Assembly (NCBI RefSeq): GCF_020740795.1
Contig: NC_067285.1
Coordinates: 15,616,001 to 15,680,000 of the forward strand
Direction of reading: 5' to 3'
DNA: 64,000 bases
Origin: Apus apus
Taxonomy: Eukaryota > Chordata > Aves > Apodiformes > Apodidae
Positions 13,501 through 28,500 of the stretch are shown in pieces. The stretch's first letter is position 1. Each line of letters starts with the position of its first letter. Made by a program: the position numbers and the translations under genes. A model generated the notes under the pieces. The model made no database searches. It had not been told where the DNA came from and saw only the letters and a list, made by a program, of their open reading frames with translations.

Positions 13501-16500
13501 TGAGGCGGTTTTAAAGGTTGCAGATTTTATTTATTTCAGATAATCTCTAAATTGAGCTTTTCTTGTCCACATACAGAGATGCAACTCAAAATTTTGCATC
13601 TTGATTAGCAAAACATTTTTTTGTGTGGTTTTGGCAAATGCCATCATGTCACCTAGCTGATCCTAGGAGAGTTAAATTTAGTTACTGGTTCCTTACTTTG
13701 GTCACAGAACTCACTTTTCTTGGCTTTACGTCAAAGCATAAGAACACTTTTCCTATGGCTTCTTTCGCTTTTGAGTGTTTATTAAGTGGTCTCCACCACT
13801 AAACTTCACAACAGCATTGTTCATAAGACGGGCTAATATAGAGGGTTCTTTTTCCCAGATCACAGATGGTAGGGAAAGCTGCTGTGAAGAGAATTTTTAA
13901 GTAGCTTATCCGAAGGCACCTAGCAGAGCTTAAGGGAGACATGGGTTAAGCAAAACGTTTTCACTTGGTCTCTCTGCTTTTACCTCCAAACAGTCTGTTT
14001 CCCTAACTTTGATGCAATGTTTATGTAACTTAGCTAGCTCTCATAGTAGGCCTTTTTTTGATGTTAGCATCCTGTGATACCTTTGCTTCTGAAGAGACTC
14101 TCTGTGTTAAGGCAAAGCCCTGCACTTGATGTTTCTTGGGGTGTTAATCAGTGTCCTAGAAGGTCTGAGAACTTGCTGGAAACATTTCATGTTGCCAGTT
14201 GTGTCAAATGTCATCTATAATGCACATAGTAGTGTTGTGAAATCCAGAGTAATTTGTGAATTCGTATCTTGGCAGGAGAATGTGTCCCTTGCTGATATTT
14301 TGTCACTGCGGGATAGTTGTCTTACTGAGCAAGATATTTGGGCAATTTGCCTGGAGTGCTGCCATTCTCTGAAGAGCATTGCCCATTCTGCAATCTTCCA
14401 GACACTCTGCATCACTCCTGACACTTTGGCTTTTAACACCAATGGCAATGTATGCTTCATGGAACAGCTCAGTGGTAAGTATTTATGTTTCCAGGCCATT
14501 TGTTTTAGAACTATGGAAACTCGTAGTGGCATGTATTCTATTCTTAAGACTTGTGATTAAAATAAAGAGAAAACAAAACATTGTTTAGGAATGGGTGAGT
14601 ATAAGTGGGTGGGTTATGTGTATCTGTGTGCACTGTCGTAAAGCACATTCTTGATCTCTTCCAGTTCTCATTTCATGGATATGCTCTATTCCTAGAGAAA
14701 TCTGACATTCGATGGTTCTTGATGATCGTGGCTGTAGAGAATGAGGCAATTCTAGTGCATAATTACTGTTAGAAAGGAAAGGTCTCTCTTGAAGAAAGGA
14801 TTATTTTTCTTTTAAAGTCATTATTTTTAGACTCAGCAACTGTGGTGACTGATTTTTATATGCTAAAAAACAGTATATAGTAGCATATAAGATTAAAGTA
14901 ATGAAAAATTACTTCTGATTTCAGCATAGACAGAAAAGCATGTTATAGTTTCTGTTCGTGTTTGCAAGACTCACCTCAAGTATCTTAGTCCCTGTTAGGG
15001 ATGTTACAAAACAAAACAAAAAAACAAACCAGCTTTTATTCTGTAGTCCTTTTAAAACTATGTCAAGTTGTAACTGAAAGAACTGTTCTAGTCTATTCTA
15101 GTTCTTACTATTCAGAATTTTGTAACATTTTCTGTAACCAACTTGATCTTAAAATTAGAGTAAGTAAGTGTTTATTCTTTTAGTTGAAATCTACTTCACA
15201 GTATTTAGAAAAAAATGGGGTAAGGTAACTTTGCAACAAATGAGCATTTGTTACCTTCTTTAGAATTAAAGATTCAAATAAGCAGGTAACATAAAATGTA
15301 ATTAAGATGAAAATATATATTCATAATTTTTAAAAGGGCTTTGTATTCTTAAGGTTCTATGAAAGACATGTTGAAGATAATAAATCTAGTGGATGAAAAA
15401 TGCCCCACAAATAACATCTTTGCTTGCAGTTGGGAAAGAAAAAATTCAGTATTTTCTTAATTTTTTTATTGTAATTGAACAGCTGGCAAAAAATTGATCC
15501 AGGAATTTGCCATATTCAAGGGCTTAAAATGTGGCATAACAAACTCCTGTGCAAAGCATTTTGTTTCCTGAAGTCACTTTAATCTCTGAGGAAGAGGCTT
15601 TTCATTAGTTCTCTTTAAAGTAAGTAGTGTTTCTCCTAGGAATGCAAAAAGTTCTATTTCTTCCACACACCTTCCACTATGTTGTTGGCTCTTTTTCTTC
15701 CCCTTTCCCTCAGATCTTACATTTTGGTTAAAATAGAGCTTGTTAGATAGGCACTTGAGGAGGCTGTCCTTTTTTCTTCCCTATATTTGATGCCTATGGA
15801 TTTATTCTTCCAGAAGAAAATTACAACCTTTGGATTTGCTTGCCAGGGAAAGAAAATGAACAGCCTGTCGCTTCCACTTTAGCAGTGAGCTCTGCTTCCT
15901 GCAGGTTCTGTGGTGCTAAAGTGACAAACATTCAATAGGATGATCTGCCAAGGGCTCTTACATCTTTGTGTCTCTTCAAATCAGACAAATTTCCATTTTA
16001 AACATTATAGTAAAAGAATATAGTGAGCTTTACCAGTGATAAAAAATATGTTTGTACAGCCTTTAAAGTGTTCTATCCAAAGAAAAGGAAAAGGTAGTGG
16101 GGAGATGAAAAGAAGGAGCAGTAGTCTGGGTGTGAGGGGAGGAAGGAAGACGAAACATTTTTTGTCCATTAGTTCCCTTCCTTGTCTTTCCCCCCAGATA
16201 ACAGGAAAAAATACGATGTAGGGGAATGCAGAATTAGTTGCATACCCCTCTTTTTCAGTGGGAAAGTAGACTTGGGAACGTGATAAAGAACTGTGAATCA
16301 GTTAGTGGCATCTGGATAATCAGCTGTGCTGAGCAGCTGAAATACATAATTATGCAAGTCCTCTCTAGCCCTTTCTACCATACGGTTTTCTATCTTCACA
16401 AGAAAGGAGCTTTGCATTTCACTTCTAAAATACAGGCACAAGAATTTATTAGAGCTGAAGCTCTGAATATGCTATGCCTGTGAGCATTTTTTTTTTTCCT

Positions 16501-19500
16501 CCCTGTTGAGAAGAGAAACTTAATCTTTGCTTGCAAATTGTCTCAGTCATTCTTTGGCTTCACAGAAAGATGAAGTAGGTGCACTGAGTGTGTACAGAAA
16601 GAGTAGATTTCAATTGGGGGCTTTTTTTAATCCCCTGGGTTCATGTGATACCATGTGCATGCTTGCATGCAGCAGCAACATTGGTCTCTCAAGGTGGTCC
16701 TTTCTTCCTTCCATCTCGTCACTTAGAACTGGCTGCTGCAGTAACTCAGTTCTCTGCTAAGCAGCACATGGGTGGGGAGTGTCGTCAGGCATGGTGAATG
16801 TATTTCTTTGGTGGTGTTTTGTCTGCTTTGCTTCCTACTAGGAAACTATTATCTCCTTGCAGAAAACTTGAAAATAACACTTCATTTTGCTTACAATACT
16901 AGAAATGGGGATAGTAAGTTCTTTGTACAACAGATGTTGGAGAACCAAAATACTGCTAGATATGTAGTTCATTTGGTATCAGTGAATGTATTGTGAAATT
17001 TGTATCTTAACATTGGTTTGTTTTTGAAACAAGCAAGAGTACTGATTTATCATCCAACATCTTTGCTTTTGCTTTCAAAGATGATCCAGAGGGTGCCTTT
17101 GTTCCACCAGAATTTGATATCACTGGTAACACTTTCGAGGTAAGTTTGTAAGTTTATCTGTAAGATAGAGGTGCATTAATCATTTTAGTACTTCTGGTAG
17201 TACCAAATGCTCATCATTCTCAACATAGAATTTTGATACATTTAAAGACTATTACTATTAATTTGTGCTGTTCAGATATGTTTTGTGGAAATAAAAAGTA
17301 TAGTTAAAAATGCTATATTAGTTTTTCTGGATAAACATTTATTCACTAACTTTTAAAATGTGAGAATCTACTTTGGCTGAATGATGTGTAGCCCTGAACC
17401 ACAGCTGGACTGTATTATGTGCACTGGTATCCTTCAGTAGTTACATTTGCTTGTTTGGGGACTAGCCATGAACTTTTATGACTAAATATAAAATTTGTTT
17501 GCCATCCTCTTCAATAAAATAATTCATGGAAGGGTAATCAGCAATTTTATCTTTGATTTAGTGAAGAAACAAATTACTATCTGTTGCTTTGCAATGCACA
17601 AATGCTCTACATTGTTAAATTAAATTAGATTTAAATTGTTTATACTAATTCATTAGCCTCCCAAGTCAACCATTTCATTGCATGCTGCAGGAGTGCTTGC
17701 TTGCTTAATGTCCTTTTTTTAATACAGTATTTTTTGTCATGTATTCTTAGATAATTTAAATGCTTTAATTAGCAATGTGTTCTTTTCAAGGTATAAAAAA
17801 TATTGGGTTTTTATAGTTCAATAGAAATACCCTTTACTTTTCATAATTATAGCCTTTAGAGTCATGTTTATAGTGCTCTGTATTTCCTTGGTGGAGGCAC
17901 AGGGGGAAGGATAAGTGAACCCTGAAAGTGTGTAGTACTACAAATAAGATGAGAATGTTAAGGCAGGAAGAGAAGTATTAAAGTATGAAGTAGTAGAGCC
18001 TTTGAAAGTTAGAGATGCAATGTTTTTCCCAGTTGTTATCCTTTGATAGTGTAGTTATATAGGCCAGTTGAACTCTAATGACTTTGTGCTTGCTCTTCTC
18101 CTTTGTCCCCAGGCTGTCTTGGGGGCCAATGCGTGTGGGGGATGGTGGGGGATGGTTAGGAGGTGACCAATACTGCCTCTAAACTGGGCAACTCTAGTTA
18201 TCCTTATATTCAGATGTGGTTGAGGAAAGCAAGTCCCAAAGTCACTCAAAAGTGGCTGTTTTGTTTCTTTTTGTTGTACTTCTGAAGCTGGACTTAGGAT
18301 TTTACTTAAATATTATTTCCATCCCTAGTCCTTTAACAAGCTCCAAGACTTGGCACAGAAACACAGATTTGATTATCTGCTCCTCTGGCAAACTTGCATT
18401 TCTCCCAGACCCCTTCTCCTCCTCTAGGAGCTACTGAACTCTTATGTGTATATAGTAAAGACCTGAGGGTCAGACCTCACTGAAGGAAGTTCAGAGACCA
18501 AGGGGATGGGACAAAGTGGAAATGGGGTTTTGGGAAATGAGTGGGAATGCTAAGTAACCTGAAATTTTAATTCTGACAGACAAGAGGATTGTGTCTCCCT
18601 TGGGTACCATTTGTCAGTGTAAAGGTTTATTATTTAACTTTTCCCTTTTGTCAGTACTTACAAGCCTGTAAAGCCCCAGTGAATCCCAATACCAAGCACA
18701 GCACAAGGAACCATTGTGCAGTTAGTGCAAGCTGCTTGAGTCAGAAGTTGCTCTGAACATTGACCCTTTTACTTTTTTGCAAATGTTAGCAAAGATACAT
18801 GAAGGTACACATTTGTGTGGAAGGAAGTTGACACCTTCTACCTTCTCTGTTGTGGAGAAAGGGCTGGGTGCACTGATTTGTGTCAATTGTTCCTATTTTT
18901 TTATCTAGCAAGTTGGTGAGTCTTGCAAAGCAGGGAGAGCTGTGCTGCAACAGTGTCCTGTTCCATCAGCAGTTTCTCATTCACCATCCTAAGGGCAGCA
19001 CACAAGACTGGAAAGCTAGGGCTTTCCCCTTCATTGAGGTAGAGGTATATTTGGATTGGTGTGGATTTTCTCAGACAGCTATGGGATTCTGAGTATTCAT
19101 GGAACTTTGAAAGCTTTGCCTCCTACTGCTTGTAGTTTGGTTGAATTTTAAGTACTTTAGTTCCAGATCAGATTCTACTGGAGATCCCATCCTGACCTCT
19201 GCTTGCTTTTGTGGTTTCTAAGACCTACAGTGAGTTAATCTTTATACACTTGTTACAAGGTTTTTATAGTATTGTAATATTTTCAAGCTAGCTGTTTTCT
19301 TCTTGGAGCTAATGCTTCAGCTTTTCCTCTTATATTCAAGGTATTGATATGTTCGTCTATTTCCTCACCCCTGTTTGTAACCTCCTACTATGCAACGATA
19401 GAATAGCACTTGTTTGTAAGTGTCTCTCTGAGGAAACTCTGAGCCTTTGTGCTTTCTCAGTATTCAAAAATTTTTTTTGTACTATACCAGTAAGCTGCTC

Positions 19501-22500
19501 TTTTTACAGGAGTGTCAAATTTCATGTTACTACTTGTTCCTTCCTTGGTAATGACCTTAGTTGTTCTTTGTTGAAGGAGTGTTTTTGCAGCTGCTTAGTA
19601 TGCTTCGTTGAGAACAATGGAAAGTAGTGTTGTATTGAAGCTATCCAATTTCAATATAAATTTTAAAAATAGTATTAGAACTACTAATTATGTTCAGGAT
19701 GATCTTTGATAGCTGATACTTCAGTGTCAGAGCTCAGCTGATTTAAGATACTTCTGTGAGGCAGAGGTTTTGCTTGAATGTGACTGACTTTGTGGCTTCT
19801 AAAATGGAAGCACACAATGAGGTTTGTCTAGCTCCTGGATGACTTCTTCCTCTTTAAACTCTTTTTTAAAAAATCCTTTGAATAAAGCTACAATTACTTC
19901 AACAAGAGATGTTTTGTTTCTGGCACAGTGAATTACTGATCCAGACCTCTAATGGAATTGTGACTCCAGTCTAATTAGTTACTAAACTTAGCTGGCACTC
20001 ACAAGCATAATAGACACAGGAAACAAATTGAAATGCATTTCTGTCTTGGTGTCTGAAACAACACTATTAAAAATTTCAGTTTCTAGTTGGAATTTCAAAT
20101 AGCAAGAGATAAAAAACTCCATCCAAATGACAATGTGAAAAGTAATTGATTTAATGTGATTTGTTTTAAACTTGTGCCATGCTTCCTGACCTGATCTTCA
20201 TTTGTAAATAGGAATAATAACACCAACTTCAGTTACTGTTGAGAGTACGAAGGTAAAAACTAGCACTTGAGTGATTGTCAGCTTCAGTGTCAGGTATTAG
20301 AATAGATGATTCGGAGAGAAAGATGTTAAGAAGGAAATATCTGTCAAAAGGGCTTTTGGTAGCAACAGTGAAGTGTGGCTGAGCTTTCCAAATGGTGATT
20401 TCTTTAGTGCTGCCGCAGTTCCAGTTTGTGGGGTTGGAGGAAGGACTGCAGTTTGAGGGTCTCAAGATACCTTGAAATTACTGTGTTGCTAGGTGGTTGG
20501 GGAAGCATTTAACAGGGTAGTTCTGTTACGTCCTCCTCTTGGTGATGTAAGCACTGTCAGAGTGCAAGCCAAGCAGGTACTGTTGGTATCTAGGATAGCG
20601 TTGGACTAAAATAGAGAATCTCCTGGGTGTCTTTTTGTATTTTGTTTTCCTGTAACTTTGCAATCTCTTTACAGACTTATTTTACCTTTATGCTCTAGTA
20701 ACTGCATTGTTAAGGATTGGTGCTGCAGAGAGAGGGAAACAGGAGAGAAACTTTAGAGTTTTGATCCATACTGTAACTCCAAAGAAAAGGTGAATTTTTA
20801 TACAGTACACTTATTATTATGTTCACTTTTAACACATATGTTATGTGATGTGGCTGTGTTCACTAATAGCTTTCACAGTCATTGGGGTTGGAAGGGACCT
20901 CTGAAGATCATCTAGTCCAACCTTCCTGCTAAAGGAGGATCACCTACAGTACATCACACAGGAACGTGTCCAGATGGGTTTTGTATGTCTCCAGAGGAGA
21001 CTCCACAACCACTCTGGGCAGCCTGTTCCAGTGCTCTGTTACTCTCACAGTCAATAAGTTTTTCCTTATGTTTAACTTGAACTTCCTATGCTTCAGCTTG
21101 TGCTCGTTGCCCCTTGTCCTCTCATTGGGCATGTCAGAAAAGAGACCAGTCCCATCCTCCTGGCACCTGCCCTTTAGATACTTAAAAGCATTAATGAGAC
21201 CCCTCCTGCTGGCTCCTCTTCTCCAGGCTGAACAGATCCAGCTCCCTCAGCCTTTCCTCTTAGGGAAGATGCTCCATTCCTCTAATCATCTTTGTGGCCC
21301 TTCTCTGGACTCCTTCCAGTAGTTCCTTATCCTTTATGAACTGGGGAGCCCAGAATTGAATGCAGTACTCCAGATGTGACCTCACTAGGGCAGAATAGAG
21401 AGGGAAGAGAACCTCCATTGACCTACTGACTTTAGTCTTCTTAATGCACCCCTTGGCTGCAAGGGCACATTGTTGGCTCATGGTCAGCCTATTGTCCTTT
21501 CTGTTGACTGAAGCTGTTACTTGCCTGCATTGATGGAAAGATGTCACTTTCTGCTTCTCTAATCTGGAAGGCATGTCTGTACTTGCTATAAGTACTGACC
21601 ACTCTTTTTTGTTCTTACTGAATCTTGAGCTAGAACTCAGCTAGAAACAGCTTGAGTATAAAGACTAGTCTATTTTTATAATGTTTTGCTAGAATGTTAC
21701 AGTAGAGAGCAGTATAGAATGTGAATTTTTGTGTTCTAGATAAACATAGAGACGTGAGATGCAAAAATACAAACTAAAAATTTGCTTATTTGACTGTATA
21801 CTGGGATTGTCAAACAATTCATCTTCAGTATAAACTTAATACTGAGTCTTGATTCCCTTCTCTAAATACGAAGAGTTTTAACCTTTTCCTAATGAAAATA
21901 GTTCCTATTTCACTTTCTTGCCCTGGGCAGTACAGTGCTAGACTTGTGAAATCTGGCTGATGAGAGGACCAACAGGAATAGTTAAATGTTAGTGAGTTCT
22001 TTAATAGCCTTATTTCTAACACTACAATTCAAGTTTGCCTCAGGTTAAAAGCATTGGCCGTCTCAAACCAGTTTCAAATAGCGATTTGTCTACATCACAA
22101 AACTGCCATTGACTCTGACACAGAGGTTCATTGATGTAGAACTCCACATTTCTAAGATATGAGCTTTCAGTGGGATGAAGGACCGATGTCTGCCATGTGT
22201 GAACTTGTATTTATAATCTTTTAATAATGTGGCTATTCAATTCTGCTTGTTCTAGTGAATCTTTGTGACAGTAATCAGTGAATTTTCAATCTTGTTTGCC
22301 TATTTATTTTTTTAATCAAAAGCAGACTGGATAATGCTTCAGTGACTTACTGGCTTACTTAGAGGTGATAAAATGCAGTTTCAGAAACCTCAGAAAGCAG
22401 CAGGATTAAAACCTCAAAAATGAAAGAACTGAAAAAACGATACAGAACTGAATTCTGCTTTGAAGAGAAGTGGAAAATTTAGGATAGAGAATGGGAAGAA

Positions 22501-25500
22501 AGTGAAGTTCACACTTCTTTGTTTTATTATCTAGAACTTGTTCCTGCTTTTTGCTATCATGGGATATGCTGATCTCTCACCTGGGAGAAAATCAGAACCA
22601 AGGAAGGCTGAACACTGCCTGTCATTGCTAGAATGTTGTAGTTGTTGACTTGCAGCTGTCAGTGGGTTATAGTTAATTTATATTATAAAATAAAGTCCAA
22701 CAACCTTAAAAATAAACAATTCTACGCAAAGTGGCATAACTAGACAAGCTAAAATGTATTACTTTTTTGAAAACTGAATAGTTAAGATTCATGTCTTATT
22801 CTGATTAAATGTGACAAAGCAGTCATTTTGATATATACCATATACATACTAATCCTTTATATGCATATAAATGCATGGGTTGACATGTCAAATGAAACCT
22901 GCTGTTTTAGAGAACAGATAAAGAAGATAAAGGTTCAGGGCATGTGTGTATGTATATATATGTGTGTGTTAGTCCTACTGAAGAAAACTGAGCTGACAGT
23001 TTGGTGCTGCACTATTTCTCAATAGTTGATCATTACTGAGCTAGGTCTCAGCTGTTGGTCTTTCTCTAAATATTAAAGCATTCATCTTTTTCCCAAATCA
23101 AAACTGCAGAAGGTATAAAGGAAGTCTTGCCTTTGCCACTTCTCTGATCTCTTAAAGCAGAAGCTTTGAATGCTGTTAGACTGTCTCTACTCTTCTGTTC
23201 TTTCTTTAGCTCTCAGTGCAGGAGGAAGAAAGAAAACTTCTTACATGTTCTCCTAGAGGGATTTTTGGGTTTGTTTTTTTCTGATGTGGGAAAATAAGTC
23301 TTTTGAAACACCTAGTGCCTTTTTTCTTCAGCTCTGTTTCCCTTAATTTCATGTAGTCTCCTCTTGAGACTAATGCTATCTAACAGCAGCAAAGCTTGTC
23401 ATCAGCAAATGGTAACTTATATCCTCTGTAGTCTAAACCATTCTGTCTTCTGAATGTTATTTAAAGCTGTTTTTTCCTTCAGTGATAAAAATAATTTACT
23501 TCTATTTGGTTACTTATGCCTCTACTGTGCTATAGAAGAGGAAATGGAATCCTCCTGATCTTGCTTTTGCATCATCGGTCCAATTGAGGTTCCATTCAGG
23601 AACTTAGTACTGCGCAAATATCCCCCTTTTCTTTCGTTACACAAAGTGCTGATCAAAGGAAGAATATGAGGCCAGTGGGGTTTTTTTACGGTAGTCTTTT
23701 TTCTTTTTAATGTATAGAATATGTTGAAGTTTGTAATTTGATTACCTCAAAAACCTACAGTGTGTTGCTTAGTTCTGAAATTGCACTTGCAAAGTTGTCA
23801 TATTGGTCTTTTCCAGCTGGCTTTTTGATCGTATTGCTGGTATTTTTACAGTTTTGCCTCTAAATCTGAAGCACAACTTTTCACAGACCGACAAAACTTG
23901 TGGCTGTTCAAGTGTTTGCAGGTAGCATGGAGACTGCTGTAAGCCTGTTGTTTGGGTTTTTTAAACAAATATGTACCTTCTGTCAAAAAAAAAAAACACA
24001 ACCCTGAAGATAAATTTTTTTATACAACAGCCTAAGGAGGTGATTAGGAATAAGTAAAAAAGTATGCAAAACACTTACACAAGTCTGGAAAACTAGCAAT
24101 ATTTTTTCCAAATAAGTATAAACACAGAAATCATAGAATGCTTTGGCTTGGAAGAGGCCTTAAAGATCATCTAGTTGCAACCCCATCTGCCACAGGCAGG
24201 GACACTTCCCGCTAGACCAGGTTGCTCCAAGTCCCATCCAACCTGGCCTTGAACACTGCTACAGATGGGGCATCCAAAGCTTCTCTGGGCAACCTGTTCC
24301 AGTGTCTCACCACCCTCAGAGTAAAGAATTTCTTCCTAATGGCTAACCTAAATCTATCCTCTTCCAGTCTGAAACCATTACCTGTTGTCCTCTCACTACA
24401 TGCCCTTACAAAAAAGGCCCTCCCCAGCTTTCCTGTAGGCCTCCTTCAGATACTAGAAAGTTGCTATAAAGTCTCCCTGGAGCCTTCTCTTCTCCAAGCT
24501 GAACAACCCCAACTCTCAGCCTGTCTTACAGGAGAGGAGCTCCAGCCCTTCTGTCTTTGAGGCCTTCCGCTGGACTTGCTCCAACACCTCCACATCCTTA
24601 TGTTGTGGATTCCAGTACTCCAGGCGGAGTCGCACAAGAGCAGAACAGAGAGAGAGAAACACCTCTCTTGACCTGCTGTTGTTGCTTCTTTTCCATATAG
24701 CTCAGGATATGGTTAGTTTTCTGGACTGTAAGTACACATTCCTGGCTCTTTTTTTTTTTTTTTAACCCTTTTTTGTCTTGTAAGCCCTTCAGGAGGTTCT
24801 TGCATTGCAACTTTTCTTTATGGGGAATAATAATTAAAAAATTGGCTCAAATAAAATTGTCAGAATAGAGTAGTGACCAAGTTGATGAAATTAGCAGTAA
24901 AATACACTTCCAGGACCAGATGGTGAAACAGCATTCATAAAAGAAGTAATTACCTAGAGTAATATTCTTTAGCCGGGAAGAGCATGCCCTGAGGGAGAAG
25001 TTATGCTAGAAATCAGCAGCCATAGACTGAGTATTTGCTAGCCCTCATAAATAAAGAAGTAGGTGGCAACAATGAGATGAACACGGGTGGACTCAAACAA
25101 GAGGGCATTCTGCTTTGTTATGCAGTAAACTGTGGAAATTTGTGCACAAAATATAGATGCAAAAAGTTTGCATGTGGATAGAGATTAGACAAATTGATGG
25201 AGATAAAACAGTTGTCATGATCCATTACAGACAAGAAGCCCGCAACCACAAAGCAGTGAGATTAGAGTGATGTTCTAGGCAGAGTTCCTCAGATCAAACA
25301 ATGATAGAAATAGAGGTCATAAGAAACTAAAACACAGAAAAACATACAAACAAGACAACATTCAGACATATATGGGATATATGCGCTTTCTTTCCAAGAG
25401 CATTTGGATTTTACTTGGGTTTTTTCTCCTTCTGTTGCTGCAGCACTGCTTTTTAAATTGTCTCTATGAAGTCTTGCTTCTTTTATGATGTTAGCTGATC

Positions 25501-28500
25501 ATATTTACCTAAGAACATATTAAAACTTTAAAGCTTTCACTTAGTTGTTAGGTAAATTAAAAGGCAATTTGAGAGTTAAAATATCTGCAAATTTCAGCTG
25601 TGAGTAGATTGAGAAAATCTGACCTGTAGCTGCATTTTGTGCCCATTTTTTTAATAAATCTTTTCGGGATTATTTTTTTCAGACAAAGCTAAGTAGTAAC
25701 TTGTAGTTACAAGAAATTGCAAGTATAGCTTGCTGGTTTTCCAGCATTTTCTACCAATTCAAACTAGAGTATGTTTTGTGAATAGTCTACAGTGGTTTAG
25801 CACTTCTGGCACATTCTCCTAATTATCTACGCATCCAAAGGGACAAATTAATAAAAAGCTAATATTTAATAGAGCACCTTCCAGTAATTACAGTTATGCA
25901 GAAAATCATTTAGTCCCTTTGTATTGAAAAAAAGTATTAAAATAATAGGCCTATTTTGCTTTCATTTTGTTGCTGAAAAATGTTCCTATCTCACTTGCTG
26001 TTGCATAGAAGTAGCACATTTTACAGTGAGAACTTTGAAAAAAGACATGGGTAGCCATTAAGTGTTTTCTCCTAGTAGTAATTTTTCAAGCATTAGCTTT
26101 AATTTGTTTATAAAACTTTGTGGTTTATAACAACACCGAAGCTTTTGTTTACTGATCCTTTAAACGCTTTGAATTGTGAAAGGGTGGAAACATCTATATA
26201 TGTGCAGCAATCTCAAAAAAAAAAAAAGATAAAATGAGGTTCAGCTAAGAATGTCAAAACCAAGAATTGACTTAAGCCATTCCCATAACATATAATTCAG
26301 TCAGAAATATTTTACAGGAAGTACTAGGTCTATTAGGTTTCTTTCAGTTTTGCTGAAGACCTACATTTCTGAACTCAGTGAAATCTCAATACAAAATGTA
26401 AATGGTCATTATTCATAATTGTAATGTGCTAGATGCTTATACAGTCACTATTCAAAAGCTCTTTTGTCAGCTTTTTTTATTTGGCGTATGTCTGCAAGTA
26501 TGAGTTTCCTATAGGAGCTTAGTTCTTTAGCCCTGTCAGGCAGTCATACAACAGAGCCTCTGTCATATTCTGTAGGCTTGCAGCTTTTACTTCCTCTGCT
26601 GATCTTTTGATTTACAGATTTTAAAACTTCTTATAGTGTTAAATGGTCATAAAATGGCATGCAGCATGCCAAGTAACTTTTGATTGCAACTGACAGAAGC
26701 CTTTTTGAATATATTTCACTCACGATATAAAATTCTAATATGATGGCAGAACCTGTCTTGTCCATTGGTAGGTTCTTCCAGTACTTAATCTGAACATTTT
26801 TAAAATATGTAGTATCATCAACTTTGGAAATTTTTTTTTTCTTTTTTTTCTTTTTTTTTTTTACATTTGAGTCTTGTTATGCCTCTGTCTAGAAACCACT
26901 CTAGTATTAGAATTTATCTTGATTTGACACTACTTCAATTTTTATTTTTTTCAAATATTACAACCTTCAAATTTTTCTCTGAAATTCATGAGCTTCTATA
27001 GCCTGTTGCTGAAAGGGAGACTTTCAGGACCTCAAATCATACTTGTGACTCTTCTCAAACATTTTTATGTTACCATTTTGATTTTTAAAAGACCTGTTAT
27101 TTCCATGATTACCCTTTCAGTGATGCAAACAATTATGATTTTTCCTATGATTCTTGTTACATTTGCTGACTTTGGGCTAAGGGTAGATGTACTCTGGAGA
27201 GCTGGTTTCCTAACGTGATTTTCCTCTCTTTTCTCCCATTCTCTTTAAAGCTGATACTTTTATGAAGTGTTGCCAGCATGGTCTGTGTATTTTTTTGTAA
27301 CAAGTTATGTTTATTTTAACATAAATCTCTTTAGTAATTGTGAAAAGGTGGTTTTGGGCTGTGTTTTGTTTTTGTTTTGTTTTCTTTTGAATCTGTCTTC
27401 AAATGTATACTTTTTAATTGGCTATTAATATTATTATCATATATATCAAAGTTCCTATAATTCAAGAAGTAATCTCCTTAGCTAGATGTAAAACAAGTAG
27501 AGTTTTTCAGAAACCAGGGAAAAAAACTTTCTAAATTCTTTAAGAAAATTCCTAACTGCCAATACAGTATCAATTTTTGTTTGTCTTGCAGAATAACTTG
27601 TTTGCTGCCCTTCCTTGTGTTTGTTACCCTCCTTATAACATACTAAAAAAACCCACCTTAGCTTAATTGTAAGAGAAGTCCCTTCTAGTGAGCATTAGAT
27701 ATGTTATACTTAAGAATTTATTTATTACATTTACCATCTTGCTCTCCTTTCCCAGAAAGTGAAATTTTCTTCCTAAGCCTAAACAGTGTGGTGAGTAGAA
27801 GCAGCATAAACTTGGGAAACGCCCCACCTAGTGGATTACCACAAACTCATTTTCTCATTTCTCCAGTTCTGACCAGAGACTTAAGGTTATGTTGGAATAC
27901 CTTAGATATTAACCATGTTTACTGCCAATGCAGGAAATGAATTAAATAGCTGGATTTTCTTTCCCCTTTTTCTTGTGAGGATGGCAGTGGTGGTGTTTAG
28001 GTAGCTGGGAGAGAGGAAAGTTAAAAAGGGGATTTACATTAAAGAAAGTTTCAAGCTGCAAAAGATGCTGAAGTTCTCAGTAAGTGTTTTCACATAAGAA
28101 AGTAATTACAAGCTATGATGATTGAAATGGTCATTTTCAAAACCAGATTTCTTGAGTGTCAGAGAAAGAGGAGTGTTCCAAGAAAACAGATTTCTGTACA
28201 GGGTCAAAAAAAGACTTCTTTATTCAGTATGAGACTGGACTTTCTCTTGCACACAAAAAGATGCAATGAACAGAACAGCAAAATGGAGGGAGTGGAAGCC
28301 TGTCTGCCTGCGTCTCAAGGACTTCTTCTTTTAAAGGCAAACTAGAGGGCATGAGTTATACCCCACAGTGAGCAGAAATCATTAACTGGAAAAAGTGGGG
28401 TAAGTTAAAACATTGCTATGCCCTTCCTGTTCCTGTGTCCTATAATGTCCACATCCATCCTTATCTGGATGAAAAAAATTCATTGGAGGCAAGTTTTTTT

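Larger units (their letters stand above)
10550..14275 (+). other. KNDC1 intron 1 (3.7 kb)
   Basis: This intron separates the N-terminal exon from KIND1. It holds one CR1 fragment (about 12325-12790, opposite strand) and a T16-C6 tract at 12961-12982. The rest is unremarkable AT-rich sequence in which I see no further exon. The donor is GTGAGT and the acceptor is TTGGCAG. Confidence 0.85.
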